This document shows positions 1 through 5,481 of a stretch of DNA of 5,873 nucleotides, piece after piece. Position 1 is the stretch's first letter, and every line of letters begins with the position of its first letter. A program made the translations under genes and the position numbers. Origin of the DNA: UBA5359 sp028699365 [NCBI: bacterium] (GTDB lineage Bacteria; UBP13; UBA5359); assembly GCA_028699365.1 (NCBI GenBank), contig JAQVUQ010000059.1, positions 1-5,873 of the forward strand, written 5' to 3'. The notes under the pieces were generated by a model that saw nothing but the letters and a program-made list of their open reading frames with translations, ran no database searches and was not told where the DNA came from.

Positions 1-966
1 ATCCTTGACTTCACGACGCTCCTGCATGAGAGCATGAAGCCTGGCCAGGGCCGCTGCCGCCTGGCTGAGGCTGTTTACATAGCCGCTCATCATGGACATC
101 GGGCTGGCAGCCAGCATCAGCAGCCCGAGAAAGGCAATAAACTCACCGGCAGTAAGAATACCATGCAATACTTTCAGGCCGCCATACCACAGAATAACGA
201 CGGCACCAATGGCAAACAGCAGATCCATTGTCGGCGTCAGCGTTGCACTGGCCATGGCACTACGCATAACAAATTGAAAGTTCTTCTCGTTCTCGACTTT
301 GAAGCGCTTTGTCTCATGCTTTTCCATGCTGAACGATTTTACCACTCTGATGCCGGAAACGGTCTCCTGAATAATAGTGGTTATATCGGCCAGCTTGCGT
401 TGAATGGAATCGGTGATGCCCCTGATACGGTTGGAAAAAAAGCCCACTACCAGGGCCATAACCGGCATTACTCCCAGAGTAAGCAACGTAAGCTGCCAGT
501 CCATCATCAGCATCATGACCAATGCACCAATCAGCATAGACAGGGCTTGAACGATATTCAGTATACCTCCTGAGAGAGAACCCTGGACTACATTGATATC
601 ATTGGTCAAAGTGGAGATAACCTCTCCCGTATGACGCTTTTCATAGAAATCTATCGGTAATTCCTGGAGATGGCCGTAGAGATCGTTGCGCATGTTTAAG
701 ATCATACGCTGTCCGGCAAAAGACATCATATAGGTCTGAAGCCACATCAATACGCCCTTGATCAGAAAAATAGCAATGATCCAGCGGCAAATGTTCATCA
801 ATAAGCTTCTGTCATTGCTACTAAAGACCTTATCCAGCAGATCCTTTCCAAAAATACCGGGCAATTTCAGATTGAGCCAGGTGGCCACACCAAGACAAAC
901 CAAGGCTATGAGAATCTGTATCCAGACAGGCCTCAAGTATCTTGCTGTAAAACGTAGTAATTTCAA
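1..966 (-). CDS. ABC exporter half-transporter, N-terminal transmembrane domain (partial, ATPase domain off the left edge)
   Basis: This is the N-terminal 322 codons of an MsbA/lipid-A-exporter-like ABC half-transporter. Such proteins form dimers in the inner membrane and use ATP to export lipids, drugs or peptides; the substrate cannot be told here. Six hydrophobic segments are visible, roughly residues 14-36, 61-82, 136-156, 159-177, 247-263 and 275-293. Family signatures include FYEKRHTGEVISTLTNDI (about 108-125, intracellular loop 1) and ETVSGIRVVKSFSMEKHE (201-218). The AAAALARLHAL stretch near 304-313 leads into the nucleotide-binding domain, so the Walker A, signature and Walker B motifs lie outside the window. 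I chose the TTG at 966 as start because AGGAG sits 7 nt upstream; a TTG at 972 lies only 1 nt from that site. The gene begins 10 nt after the RNase gene stop and should be the last visible operon member. Family assignment is firm, the substrate unknown. Confidence 0.93.
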   Translation of the reverse strand, partial: MKLLRFTARYLRPVWIQILIALVCLGVATWLNLKLPGIFGKDLLDKVFSSNDRSLLMNICRWIIAIFLIKGVLMWLQTYMMSFAGQRMILNMRNDLYGHLQELPIDFYEKRHTGEVISTLTNDINVVQGSLSGGILNIVQALSMLIGALVMMLMMDWQLTLLTLGVMPVMALVVGFFSNRIRGITDSIQRKLADITTIIQETVSGIRVVKSFSMEKHETKRFKVENEKNFQFVMRSAMASATLTPTMDLLFAIGAVVILWYGGLKVLHGILTAGEFIAFLGLLMLAASPMSMMSGYVNSLSQAAAALARLHALMQERREVKD

Positions 967-973
967 CGACAAA

Positions 974-983
974 CTCCTACTCC
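974..983 (-). promoter_or_regulatory. Ribosome binding site of the ABC exporter gene, overlapping the upstream stop codon
   Basis: The minus strand reads GGAGTAGGAG, with the TAG stop of the RNase gene (979-977) embedded in it. The AGGAG core at 978-974 is 7 nt from the TTG at 966. This spacing decides the non-ATG start and suggests that ribosomes finishing the RNase gene can reinitiate on the exporter. Confidence 0.7.
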
Positions 984-2665
984 GTTATATCCGCCCTGGC
1001 TAAAGAACGATCCAGTTGACGAATATATATCCTGACATCATCACCCACACGGTTACCGGCCTTTTCCACATCTACCATCATACCGCGGACCCAGGCCAAT
1101 CCGTTATCCACGCAAAATGGATTGACTGAATCTATGGTAACCGTTATGCTCTCCCCTACTGTCAGAGGAAATAATCTGCCCTTGATATGGCTCTCCGGTT
1201 CCACCTTGAAGCCCTCCGGATGGAGACGCTGATCGCCACGAACGTAAACTTCCTTGCCGATGCACTTCTCTATACCGTCTATACGCTCCCCGTCGGCACC
1301 GATGAGATTGACGGCCACCTGGGGATACGCCCTGACTACCAGGCGGCTGCTGTCGTACTCCATGCCTGCCTTGCGCATTTCGCGCTCGATCCGCACGGAC
1401 ATAGTTTCAGCCGAGATGATATGCCCGTGGCCGTGACAGAGCGGACAGGTGACGCAGAGAAGCGCCGGCAGGCTCTTGCTGACGCGCTTACGCGTCATTT
1501 CAATCAGTCCCAGCTTGCTGATGGATGAAATGCTGGTCTTAGTTTTATCCTCACTCAAGGCCTTTTCAAAAGCTTTGAACACTTTATCCCGGTGCGACTC
1601 ATTATCCATATCGATAAGATCGATGACTATTATACCGCCTATGTCGCGCAGCCTGAGCTGCCTGGCTATCTCCTTGACAGCCTCAAGGTTATTGGTCAGA
1701 ATGGTATGCGCCAGGTCCCTGGTGCCGACATACCGTCCCGTGTTGACGTCGACGACCGTCAGCGCCTCAGCCTCTTCTATTATCAGATAGCCGCCGGATT
1801 TAAGCCATACCTTGCGCTTCAACGCCTCGTCTATCTGCTCTTCCAGGCCGAAATGGCTGAATACCGGTATCTTGCCGTCATACAATATCACTCTGTTCTT
1901 ATAGCGCGGGGAGAGCATGCCGACAAGATCGAGCACCTTCTCATATTCCGGCAGTGAATCGATGATGAATTCGCTTATGTCGGCAGTGAAAACATCGCGG
2001 ACCATACGAAAAACCAGGCCGTATTCCTTGTGAAGAAGGGCTGGAGCCTGAGATCTGCGGGCACTCTCCCCTATTCTCTTCCAGAGAGAGGTCAGGAAGT
2101 TCAGATCGCGAACGATATCCTTTTCACTTCTCCCCTCGGCTGCGGTCCTGACTATGATGCCCATATCGTTGGGCCGTATCTTCTCGGCTATATGACGCAG
2201 GCGCTCTCTCTCCGCCTCATCGGGCAGCCGCCTTGAAACGCCCACCAGATCGGAAGACGGCATCAGAACCAGATATCGTCCCGGCAGGCTGATGCGCGTG
2301 GTTACCCTGGCACCCTTGGTACCGATGGGACTCTTCGTGATCTGGACCTTGACCTCCTGGCCAACCTTCAAGGACTCCGAAATAGTCGCTCTGGACGGAA
2401 CAGCTATCTCATCGTCGTCCGTGAGCGTGCCGGGCACTACGTCGCCGACATACAGAAAGGCGTTGCGCTCTAATCCGATATCGACGAAAGCAGCCGCCAT
2501 ACCGGGTAAGACATTAGCAACTTTCCCCTTATAGATGCTGCCTATGTTGCGCTCTTCCCGCTCCACATATATCTCTACCAGACGATCGTCGTCCATGACG
2601 CCGACACGCGTTTCATACTGATCCACATTGGCTACAATTCTCTTCTTTGTCGGCAAACAGCTCAC
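977..2665 (-). CDS. rng: Ribonuclease E/G family endoribonuclease with C-terminal TRAM-like domain
   Basis: A 562-residue RNase E/G family protein, a cytoplasmic single-strand endoribonuclease for rRNA maturation and mRNA decay that prefers 5'-monophosphate ends. In order it shows an N-terminal RNase-H-like strand set and S1 domain (about 35-125, with GSIYKGKVANVLPGMAAAFVD), the 5'-sensor and DNase I-like catalytic region with VVDVNTGR (D306, N308) and IVIDLIDM (D349), matching the Mg-binding D303 and D346 of E. coli RNase E, and the zinc-link CPLC at 407-410. An RNase G-type small domain follows to about 495. The last 65 or so residues (VGESITVTI at 503 through VGDDVRIYI at 540 and LARADI at 555) look like a TRAM RNA-binding domain; E. 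coli RNase G is 489 residues and lacks this. The GTG start at 2665 overlaps the panB TGA by 4 nt. A TTG three codons in is also possible. Function is firm; the TRAM call is by eye. Confidence 0.95.
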   Translation of the reverse strand: MSCLPTKKRIVANVDQYETRVGVMDDDRLVEIYVEREERNIGSIYKGKVANVLPGMAAAFVDIGLERNAFLYVGDVVPGTLTDDDEIAVPSRATISESLKVGQEVKVQITKSPIGTKGARVTTRISLPGRYLVLMPSSDLVGVSRRLPDEAERERLRHIAEKIRPNDMGIIVRTAAEGRSEKDIVRDLNFLTSLWKRIGESARRSQAPALLHKEYGLVFRMVRDVFTADISEFIIDSLPEYEKVLDLVGMLSPRYKNRVILYDGKIPVFSHFGLEEQIDEALKRKVWLKSGGYLIIEEAEALTVVDVNTGRYVGTRDLAHTILTNNLEAVKEIARQLRLRDIGGIIVIDLIDMDNESHRDKVFKAFEKALSEDKTKTSISSISKLGLIEMTRKRVSKSLPALLCVTCPLCHGHGHIISAETMSVRIEREMRKAGMEYDSSRLVVRAYPQVAVNLIGADGERIDGIEKCIGKEVYVRGDQRLHPEGFKVEPESHIKGRLFPLTVGESITVTIDSVNPFCVDNGLAWVRGMMVDVEKAGNRVGDDVRIYIRQLDRSLARADITE

Positions 2666-2675
2666 CTCAATCCTT
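2662..2675 (-). promoter_or_regulatory. Two alternative ribosome binding sites at the RNase gene start
   Basis: On the minus strand AAGGA (2675-2671) lies 5 nt before the GTG at 2665, while GAGGTGA (2668-2662), a longer match to the anti-Shine-Dalgarno, lies 5 nt before a TTG at 2656. Both starts are in the same frame and differ by three residues (MSC). The GTG overlaps the panB stop as GTGA. The sequence alone does not settle which start is used. Confidence 0.55.
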
Positions 2676-3492
2676 CAAGCTCACTCTCAGGCATATCATA
2701 CCCTTCCCGCGGTGAAGGAAACCCGCCGTTTCTGACATCCGAAACGAACTCTCCCACCGCGGAACTTATCAAGGGATTCATATCCAGATAACGACGGACA
2801 AACCGTGGTGTTCCGGCTTTACCCAGACCAAGTATATCATGGGTTACAAGTATTTGCCCATCGCAGAATTCCCCGGCGCCTATGCCTATGGTAGGCACTC
2901 CGACGGCCTCGGTTATCCGGGCCGCCAGTTGGCGCGGAACACACTCCAGCAACAGCGCGAATATCCCGGCTGCATCCAGCGCCCTGGCCGATTCAAGCAG
3001 AGCCGCCGCCTCCTCTCTCTCCCGTCCCCGGGCTCTGTAGCTGCCCAGTTGATTTATCGATTGCGGCTGCAGTCCTATATGTCCCATGACCGGAATACCT
3101 ATCTCCACCATCTGCGCCACCAGAGGAGCCACTCCCGTGCCGCCCTCCAGTTTGACGGCACTGGCGCCGCCCTCCTTGAGAAATCTGCCGGCGTTCAGAA
3201 GTGATGAGGTTTTATCCACGCCATAGGATAGAAACGGCATATCGGCCACGATAAGGCTCCTTTTCACTCCCCGGCTGACGGCCTTGACATGATGCAGCAT
3301 CTCTTCCGTGGTAACAGGAACGGTATCCTCGTAGCCCAGGATAACATTGCCCACCGAATCCCCTACCAGCAGCATATCGATACCCGCCTCGTCCAGCAGA
3401 ACGGCCATAGGCGCATCGTAAGCCGTCAGTGCGACTATCTTCTCCCGCCCTTTCTTTGATCGTATGACGGCGGTCGTAATTTTATCGGACAT
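2662..3492 (-). CDS. panB: 3-methyl-2-oxobutanoate hydroxymethyltransferase (ketopantoate hydroxymethyltransferase)
   Basis: PanB transfers a hydroxymethyl group from 5,10-methylenetetrahydrofolate to 2-oxoisovalerate, giving ketopantoate, the first committed step to pantothenate and coenzyme A, in the cytoplasm. The 276 residues match the usual length (264 in E. coli) with a slightly longer C-terminus. Active-site residues can be placed by comparison with E. coli PanB: D45 in VGDSVG and D84 in VADMPF for metal binding, K114 and E116 in KLEGG, H138 in GHIGL, E183 in LLECVP, and the IGIGAG loop at 202-207. All are present, so the enzyme should be active. The ATG start has GGAGGTG (3504-3498) with a 5-nt spacer inside the end of folK, and the two genes overlap by 11 nt. 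No panC or panD follows; the next gene is an RNase. The preceding folate-pathway gene supplies the cofactor pathway that PanB draws on. Confidence 0.97.
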   Translation of the reverse strand: MSDKITTAVIRSKKGREKIVALTAYDAPMAVLLDEAGIDMLLVGDSVGNVILGYEDTVPVTTEEMLHHVKAVSRGVKRSLIVADMPFLSYGVDKTSSLLNAGRFLKEGGASAVKLEGGTGVAPLVAQMVEIGIPVMGHIGLQPQSINQLGSYRARGREREEAAALLESARALDAAGIFALLLECVPRQLAARITEAVGVPTIGIGAGEFCDGQILVTHDILGLGKAGTPRFVRRYLDMNPLISSAVGEFVSDVRNGGFPSPREGYDMPESELEGLR

Positions 3493-3982
3493 CCTCGCAC
3501 CTCCAGGGAGCGTATTTCTTTATACCCTTATCGATATCAAGGCTTTCCAAAGCCCTTTCCACGCTCATACCTTTACCTATGTTAACCCCTGGAGCAATCT
3601 CATGCAAGGGTAACAGAACAAACGGCCTCTGCCGCATTCCGGGGTGCGGCACGGTCAGTTCCTCCGTAGCTATCGTCAGCTCGTCATACAGCAATATATC
3701 TATATCTATAGGCCTGGGGCCCCAGCGCGGGCCGGGAACTCTGCCCATCAGTCGCTCTATCTCCTTGACGATCGTCAGAAGCTCCTGAGCGGACAGCCGG
3801 GTCCGCGCTTCGATAACGGCGTTGAGAAAAGCAGGCTGATCCGAATAGCCGAACGGCTCGCTCTCATAAACGGATGAAGCCTTCACGCACTCCACTCCGT
3901 TATCGGACAGACAGGTTACGGCCCGGCACAGACTGCTTTCCCTGTCACCCAGGTTGGAGCCCAGACCAAGGTAGCATATCAT
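3482..3982 (-). CDS. folK: 2-amino-4-hydroxy-6-hydroxymethyldihydropteridine pyrophosphokinase (HPPK)
   Basis: FolK transfers pyrophosphate from ATP to 6-hydroxymethyl-7,8-dihydropterin, the step just before dihydropteroate synthase in folate synthesis. The 166 residues are the normal size of a stand-alone HPPK. It opens with YLGLGSNLGDR (4-14), then SSVYESEPFGY (37-46), QPAFLNAV (49-56) and the signature RWGPRPIDIDILLYD (86-100). D93 and D95 correspond to the Mg-binding D95 and D97 of E. coli HPPK. Loop 3 reads GRVPGPRWGPR, one residue shorter than in E. coli and with proline in place of the basic residue after R-V, while the R86 and R90 equivalents are kept. The ATG overlaps the upstream TGA as ATGA, and no Shine-Dalgarno is visible before it, so translation is probably coupled to the upstream gene. 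The 3' end overlaps panB by 11 nt. No folP or folB is present in the window. Confidence 0.96.
   Translation of the reverse strand: MICYLGLGSNLGDRESSLCRAVTCLSDNGVECVKASSVYESEPFGYSDQPAFLNAVIEARTRLSAQELLTIVKEIERLMGRVPGPRWGPRPIDIDILLYDELTIATEELTVPHPGMRQRPFVLLPLHEIAPGVNIGKGMSVERALESLDIDKGIKKYAPWRCEDVR
3498..3504 (-). promoter_or_regulatory. Strong ribosome binding site of panB inside folK
   Basis: The minus strand carries GGAGGTG 5 nt before the panB ATG, within the last codons of folK. It fixes the panB start at 3492 and allows panB translation independent of folK termination 11 nt further on. Confidence 0.75.
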
Positions 3983-5307
3983 AGAGAAGTACCCAGGTGC
4001 GGCAGAAGTATCCTTATATGCGTTACGCCTGAGGATATGTGCCGCGGCCGGCCTCGGGAAGCATAATAAGCATTGAGACAGGACGGCTCGAAAGCGTTAT
4101 CCACTCTGCCTATGATCTGAGGAACGCCCTCCCAGGGGCCTCCGTCCAGGCGAACCTGAACCTCCGAGGAGAGTTCAGGGTTCTGCGGCTCGTAAGAGAG
4201 ACTGATAAAGTAGCTGAAAAGCGGATAGCGACCGCCTATGGGGGGATCGTCCTCGTTCAACGGAGCCACGGTCATCCACTGAGAGCCGTCCAGCCGGCTG
4301 TCCCGCGCATGATCCCAGGGGACGATCTGAAAACCGCCGCGGCTCTCCACGGCAAAATCGCTCAATTCGTCAGCCAGCAATGTCTGACGCGAAAAGGGTG
4401 CAGTAGACACCGTTATAACTCCGGGATGGTTGGAAGTCACTCTTCCGGGCCCCGCCCAGGAGGTTCCTTCGAAGCGGCCTATGCCGCTCACCGGACGAAC
4501 GACCCTGGCCACTTCTTCCGAACTGCCGTCGTCGTAAACGGAGGTGATCGCCCCCCCGGCTTTGTTCTCAAACACTATCTCCCGGGGATAACGGGCAGGA
4601 GCTTCCACTATCATCAACAATACGTCACCGGACACGGGCAGGTAGTTGTCGGGGATGGGCGCAGGGGCTCCCCCTACTTCCAGAAAGACGCGATTTCCCA
4701 CAAACGGAGCAAAGGATCTGAAAATGGAAGATCCGGCCGCTATGTCGGTAACTATACAGGAGGAGGATGCCCGCCTGACCATGACGCCTGTGGACATATC
4801 CCGGAATTCACCCGGCACCAGGCTGATCAGCATAGCCCTCTCCATACCTCCGGCAGTCGCCGGCAGGTGGCCCACCTTGATATGAATAGAGTGAGTTGCC
4901 ACACCGGCCACACAGCCGCCGGCGGCCCATCGGCCGGCACTGAATGAGTTACGGTTGTTTGTTGTGGCCGGATGAATAACGCTGCCCGCCCGGACCCACT
5001 TCTCCCCGCCGTCGGAGCTTACCTCCACCGGCCCGCCCTTCTGATTGACGACGCGTATGCGATATATTTCCCCGGCGGAGGCGCTACAGGCAAGCAGCGA
5101 TATGAGAAGCAGAGCAAACACAGTACCGCAAATTCTGGTGCGAAAAGGCACAAAGGCACGCTTCGCGCATAGTTGTTGGTTGTTGGTTGTTGGTTGTTGG
5201 TCTCGGGATTCCCTTGCAAGCTCTGCTTGAACTCCTGACTCCTGACTCCTGGCTCCTGACTCCTGGACCTGCAAACTGACCCCATCCATATTTTTCAGTT
5301 TGAACAT
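3979..5307 (-). CDS. Exported protein of unknown family with a repeat-interrupted N-terminus
   Basis: I do not recognise the family. The ATG at 5307 is preceded by AAGGA with a 10-nt spacer. Residues 1-13 (MFKLKNMDGVSLQ) are followed by a low-complexity stretch (14-55) encoded by three short tandem-repeat tracts. Then comes a signal peptide: basic RTR at 56-58, hydrophobic core about 59-73, and either a signal peptidase I site after ASA at 76-78 or a lipobox-like LLAC ending at C74. The remaining 360 or so residues look beta-rich and soluble, with DGGEKW (99-104), TSNHPGVITVSTAPF (291-305) and DGGPWEG (388-394), and no further membrane segment or catalytic motif that I can name. They resemble extracellular or cell-envelope modules. 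A GTG at 5151 would give a 390-residue protein starting right at the signal peptide, but it has no Shine-Dalgarno. The end overlaps folK by 4 nt (ATGA). The coding call rests on the signal peptide, operon coupling and the long open frame; function is unknown. Confidence 0.75.
   Translation of the reverse strand: MFKLKNMDGVSLQVQESGARSQESGVQAELARESRDQQPTTNNQQLCAKRAFVPFRTRICGTVFALLLISLLACSASAGEIYRIRVVNQKGGPVEVSSDGGEKWVRAGSVIHPATTNNRNSFSAGRWAAGGCVAGVATHSIHIKVGHLPATAGGMERAMLISLVPGEFRDMSTGVMVRRASSSCIVTDIAAGSSIFRSFAPFVGNRVFLEVGGAPAPIPDNYLPVSGDVLLMIVEAPARYPREIVFENKAGGAITSVYDDGSSEEVARVVRPVSGIGRFEGTSWAGPGRVTSNHPGVITVSTAPFSRQTLLADELSDFAVESRGGFQIVPWDHARDSRLDGSQWMTVAPLNEDDPPIGGRYPLFSYFISLSYEPQNPELSSEVQVRLDGGPWEGVPQIIGRVDNAFEPSCLNAYYASRGRPRHISSGVTHIRILLPHLGTSL
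5144..5159 (+). repeat. Two copies of octamer AAAGGCAC
   Basis: Two perfect adjacent copies of AAAGGCAC (5144-5151 and 5152-5159). In the minus-strand gene this encodes about residues 50-55 (RAFVPF), just before the signal peptide. With only two copies it would be unremarkable alone, but it lies 13 bp from the heptamer tract at 5173-5200, and the tracts appear to form one cassette. Confidence 0.5.
5173..5200 (+). repeat. Four perfect heptamer repeats TTGTTGG
   Basis: Four exact tandem copies of the 7-nt unit TTGTTGG (CCAACAA on the other strand), 28 bp in all. In the minus-strand gene it encodes DQQPTTNNQQ (about residues 36-45). Because the unit is 7 nt, gain or loss of one copy would shift the reading frame. 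Confidence 0.95.
5231..5265 (+). repeat. Five heptamer repeats ACTCCTG, one with a single substitution
   Basis: Five tandem 7-nt units: ACTCCTG three times, GCTCCTG once, then ACTCCTG, 35 bp in all, trailing into a degenerate GACCTG. In the minus-strand gene it encodes QESGARSQESGV (about residues 15-26). The unit length equals that of the neighbouring TTGTTGG tract 30 bp away, although the sequences are unrelated. Confidence 0.95.
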
Positions 5308-5377
5308 CTTTTTTCTTTCCTTGCGCTATTCAGGCATGATTCATGATCTAAAATAACCATAAGCCGCCGACTTATCG

Positions 5378-5396
5378 CTTGTCATTCCTTGACAAG
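5378..5396. promoter_or_regulatory. Perfect inverted repeat over the -35 box, candidate operator
   Basis: CTTGTCA-N5-TGACAAG forms a perfect 7-bp inverted repeat of 19 bp in total, centred in the divergent intergenic region. Its right arm contains most of the TTGACA -35 box (5389-5394) of the rightward promoter. Size and symmetry fit a dimeric repressor or activator site. The loop is too short and lacks a U-run, so a terminator is unlikely. The regulator is unknown. Confidence 0.4.
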
Positions 5397-5418
5397 AAAA
5401 AACAGCGGTATATATTAT
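5389..5418 (+). promoter_or_regulatory. Sigma-70/sigma-A type promoter for the rightward gene
   Basis: A consensus TTGACA -35 box lies at 5389-5394. The -10 is either TATATT at 5411-5416 (16-nt spacer) or TATTAT at 5413-5418 (18-nt spacer); each matches TATAAT at five of six bases. Transcription would begin near 5423-5425, leaving a leader of about 58 nt before the ATG at 5482. I see no riboswitch or attenuator structure in so short a leader. Confidence 0.6.
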
Positions 5419-5481
5419 AGTATATAAAGTCGGACACGCAGTAACGGTCAATAATATCTGCATTGGAGTGATCATACTTAC

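Noticed and set aside
34-573. 179-codon plus-strand open frame at the left edge
   Set aside because: It is antisense to a clear ABC exporter membrane domain read from 966 leftwards; its histidine- and glutamine-rich sequence is a shadow translation.
4039-4947. 302-codon plus-strand open frame antisense to the exported-protein gene
   Set aside because: It has no family resemblance, signal peptide or convincing ribosome binding site, and its composition (rich in R, G, H, P) is that of a shadow frame. The minus-strand frame has a signal peptide and operon coupling.
5173-5265. CRISPR-like or minisatellite array
   Set aside because: Units are 7 nt, directly adjacent and without spacers, so this is short tandem repetition and not a CRISPR array.
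5019-5285. 88-codon minus-strand open frame across the heptamer repeats in another frame
   Set aside because: It mostly reads the repeats (SRSQEPGVRSQ, NNQQPTTNN) and then a shadow of the signal-peptide region. It could become joined to the gene by slippage, but as it stands it is not a gene.
5335-5345. Short palindrome CATGA-T-TCATG upstream of the exported-protein gene
   Set aside because: Five-bp arms are too short to stand out from chance without conservation data.
5378-5396. Rho-independent terminator
   Set aside because: The stem is 7 bp and only moderately GC-rich, there is no clear U-run in a useful orientation, and it lies between divergent gene starts where no terminator is needed.
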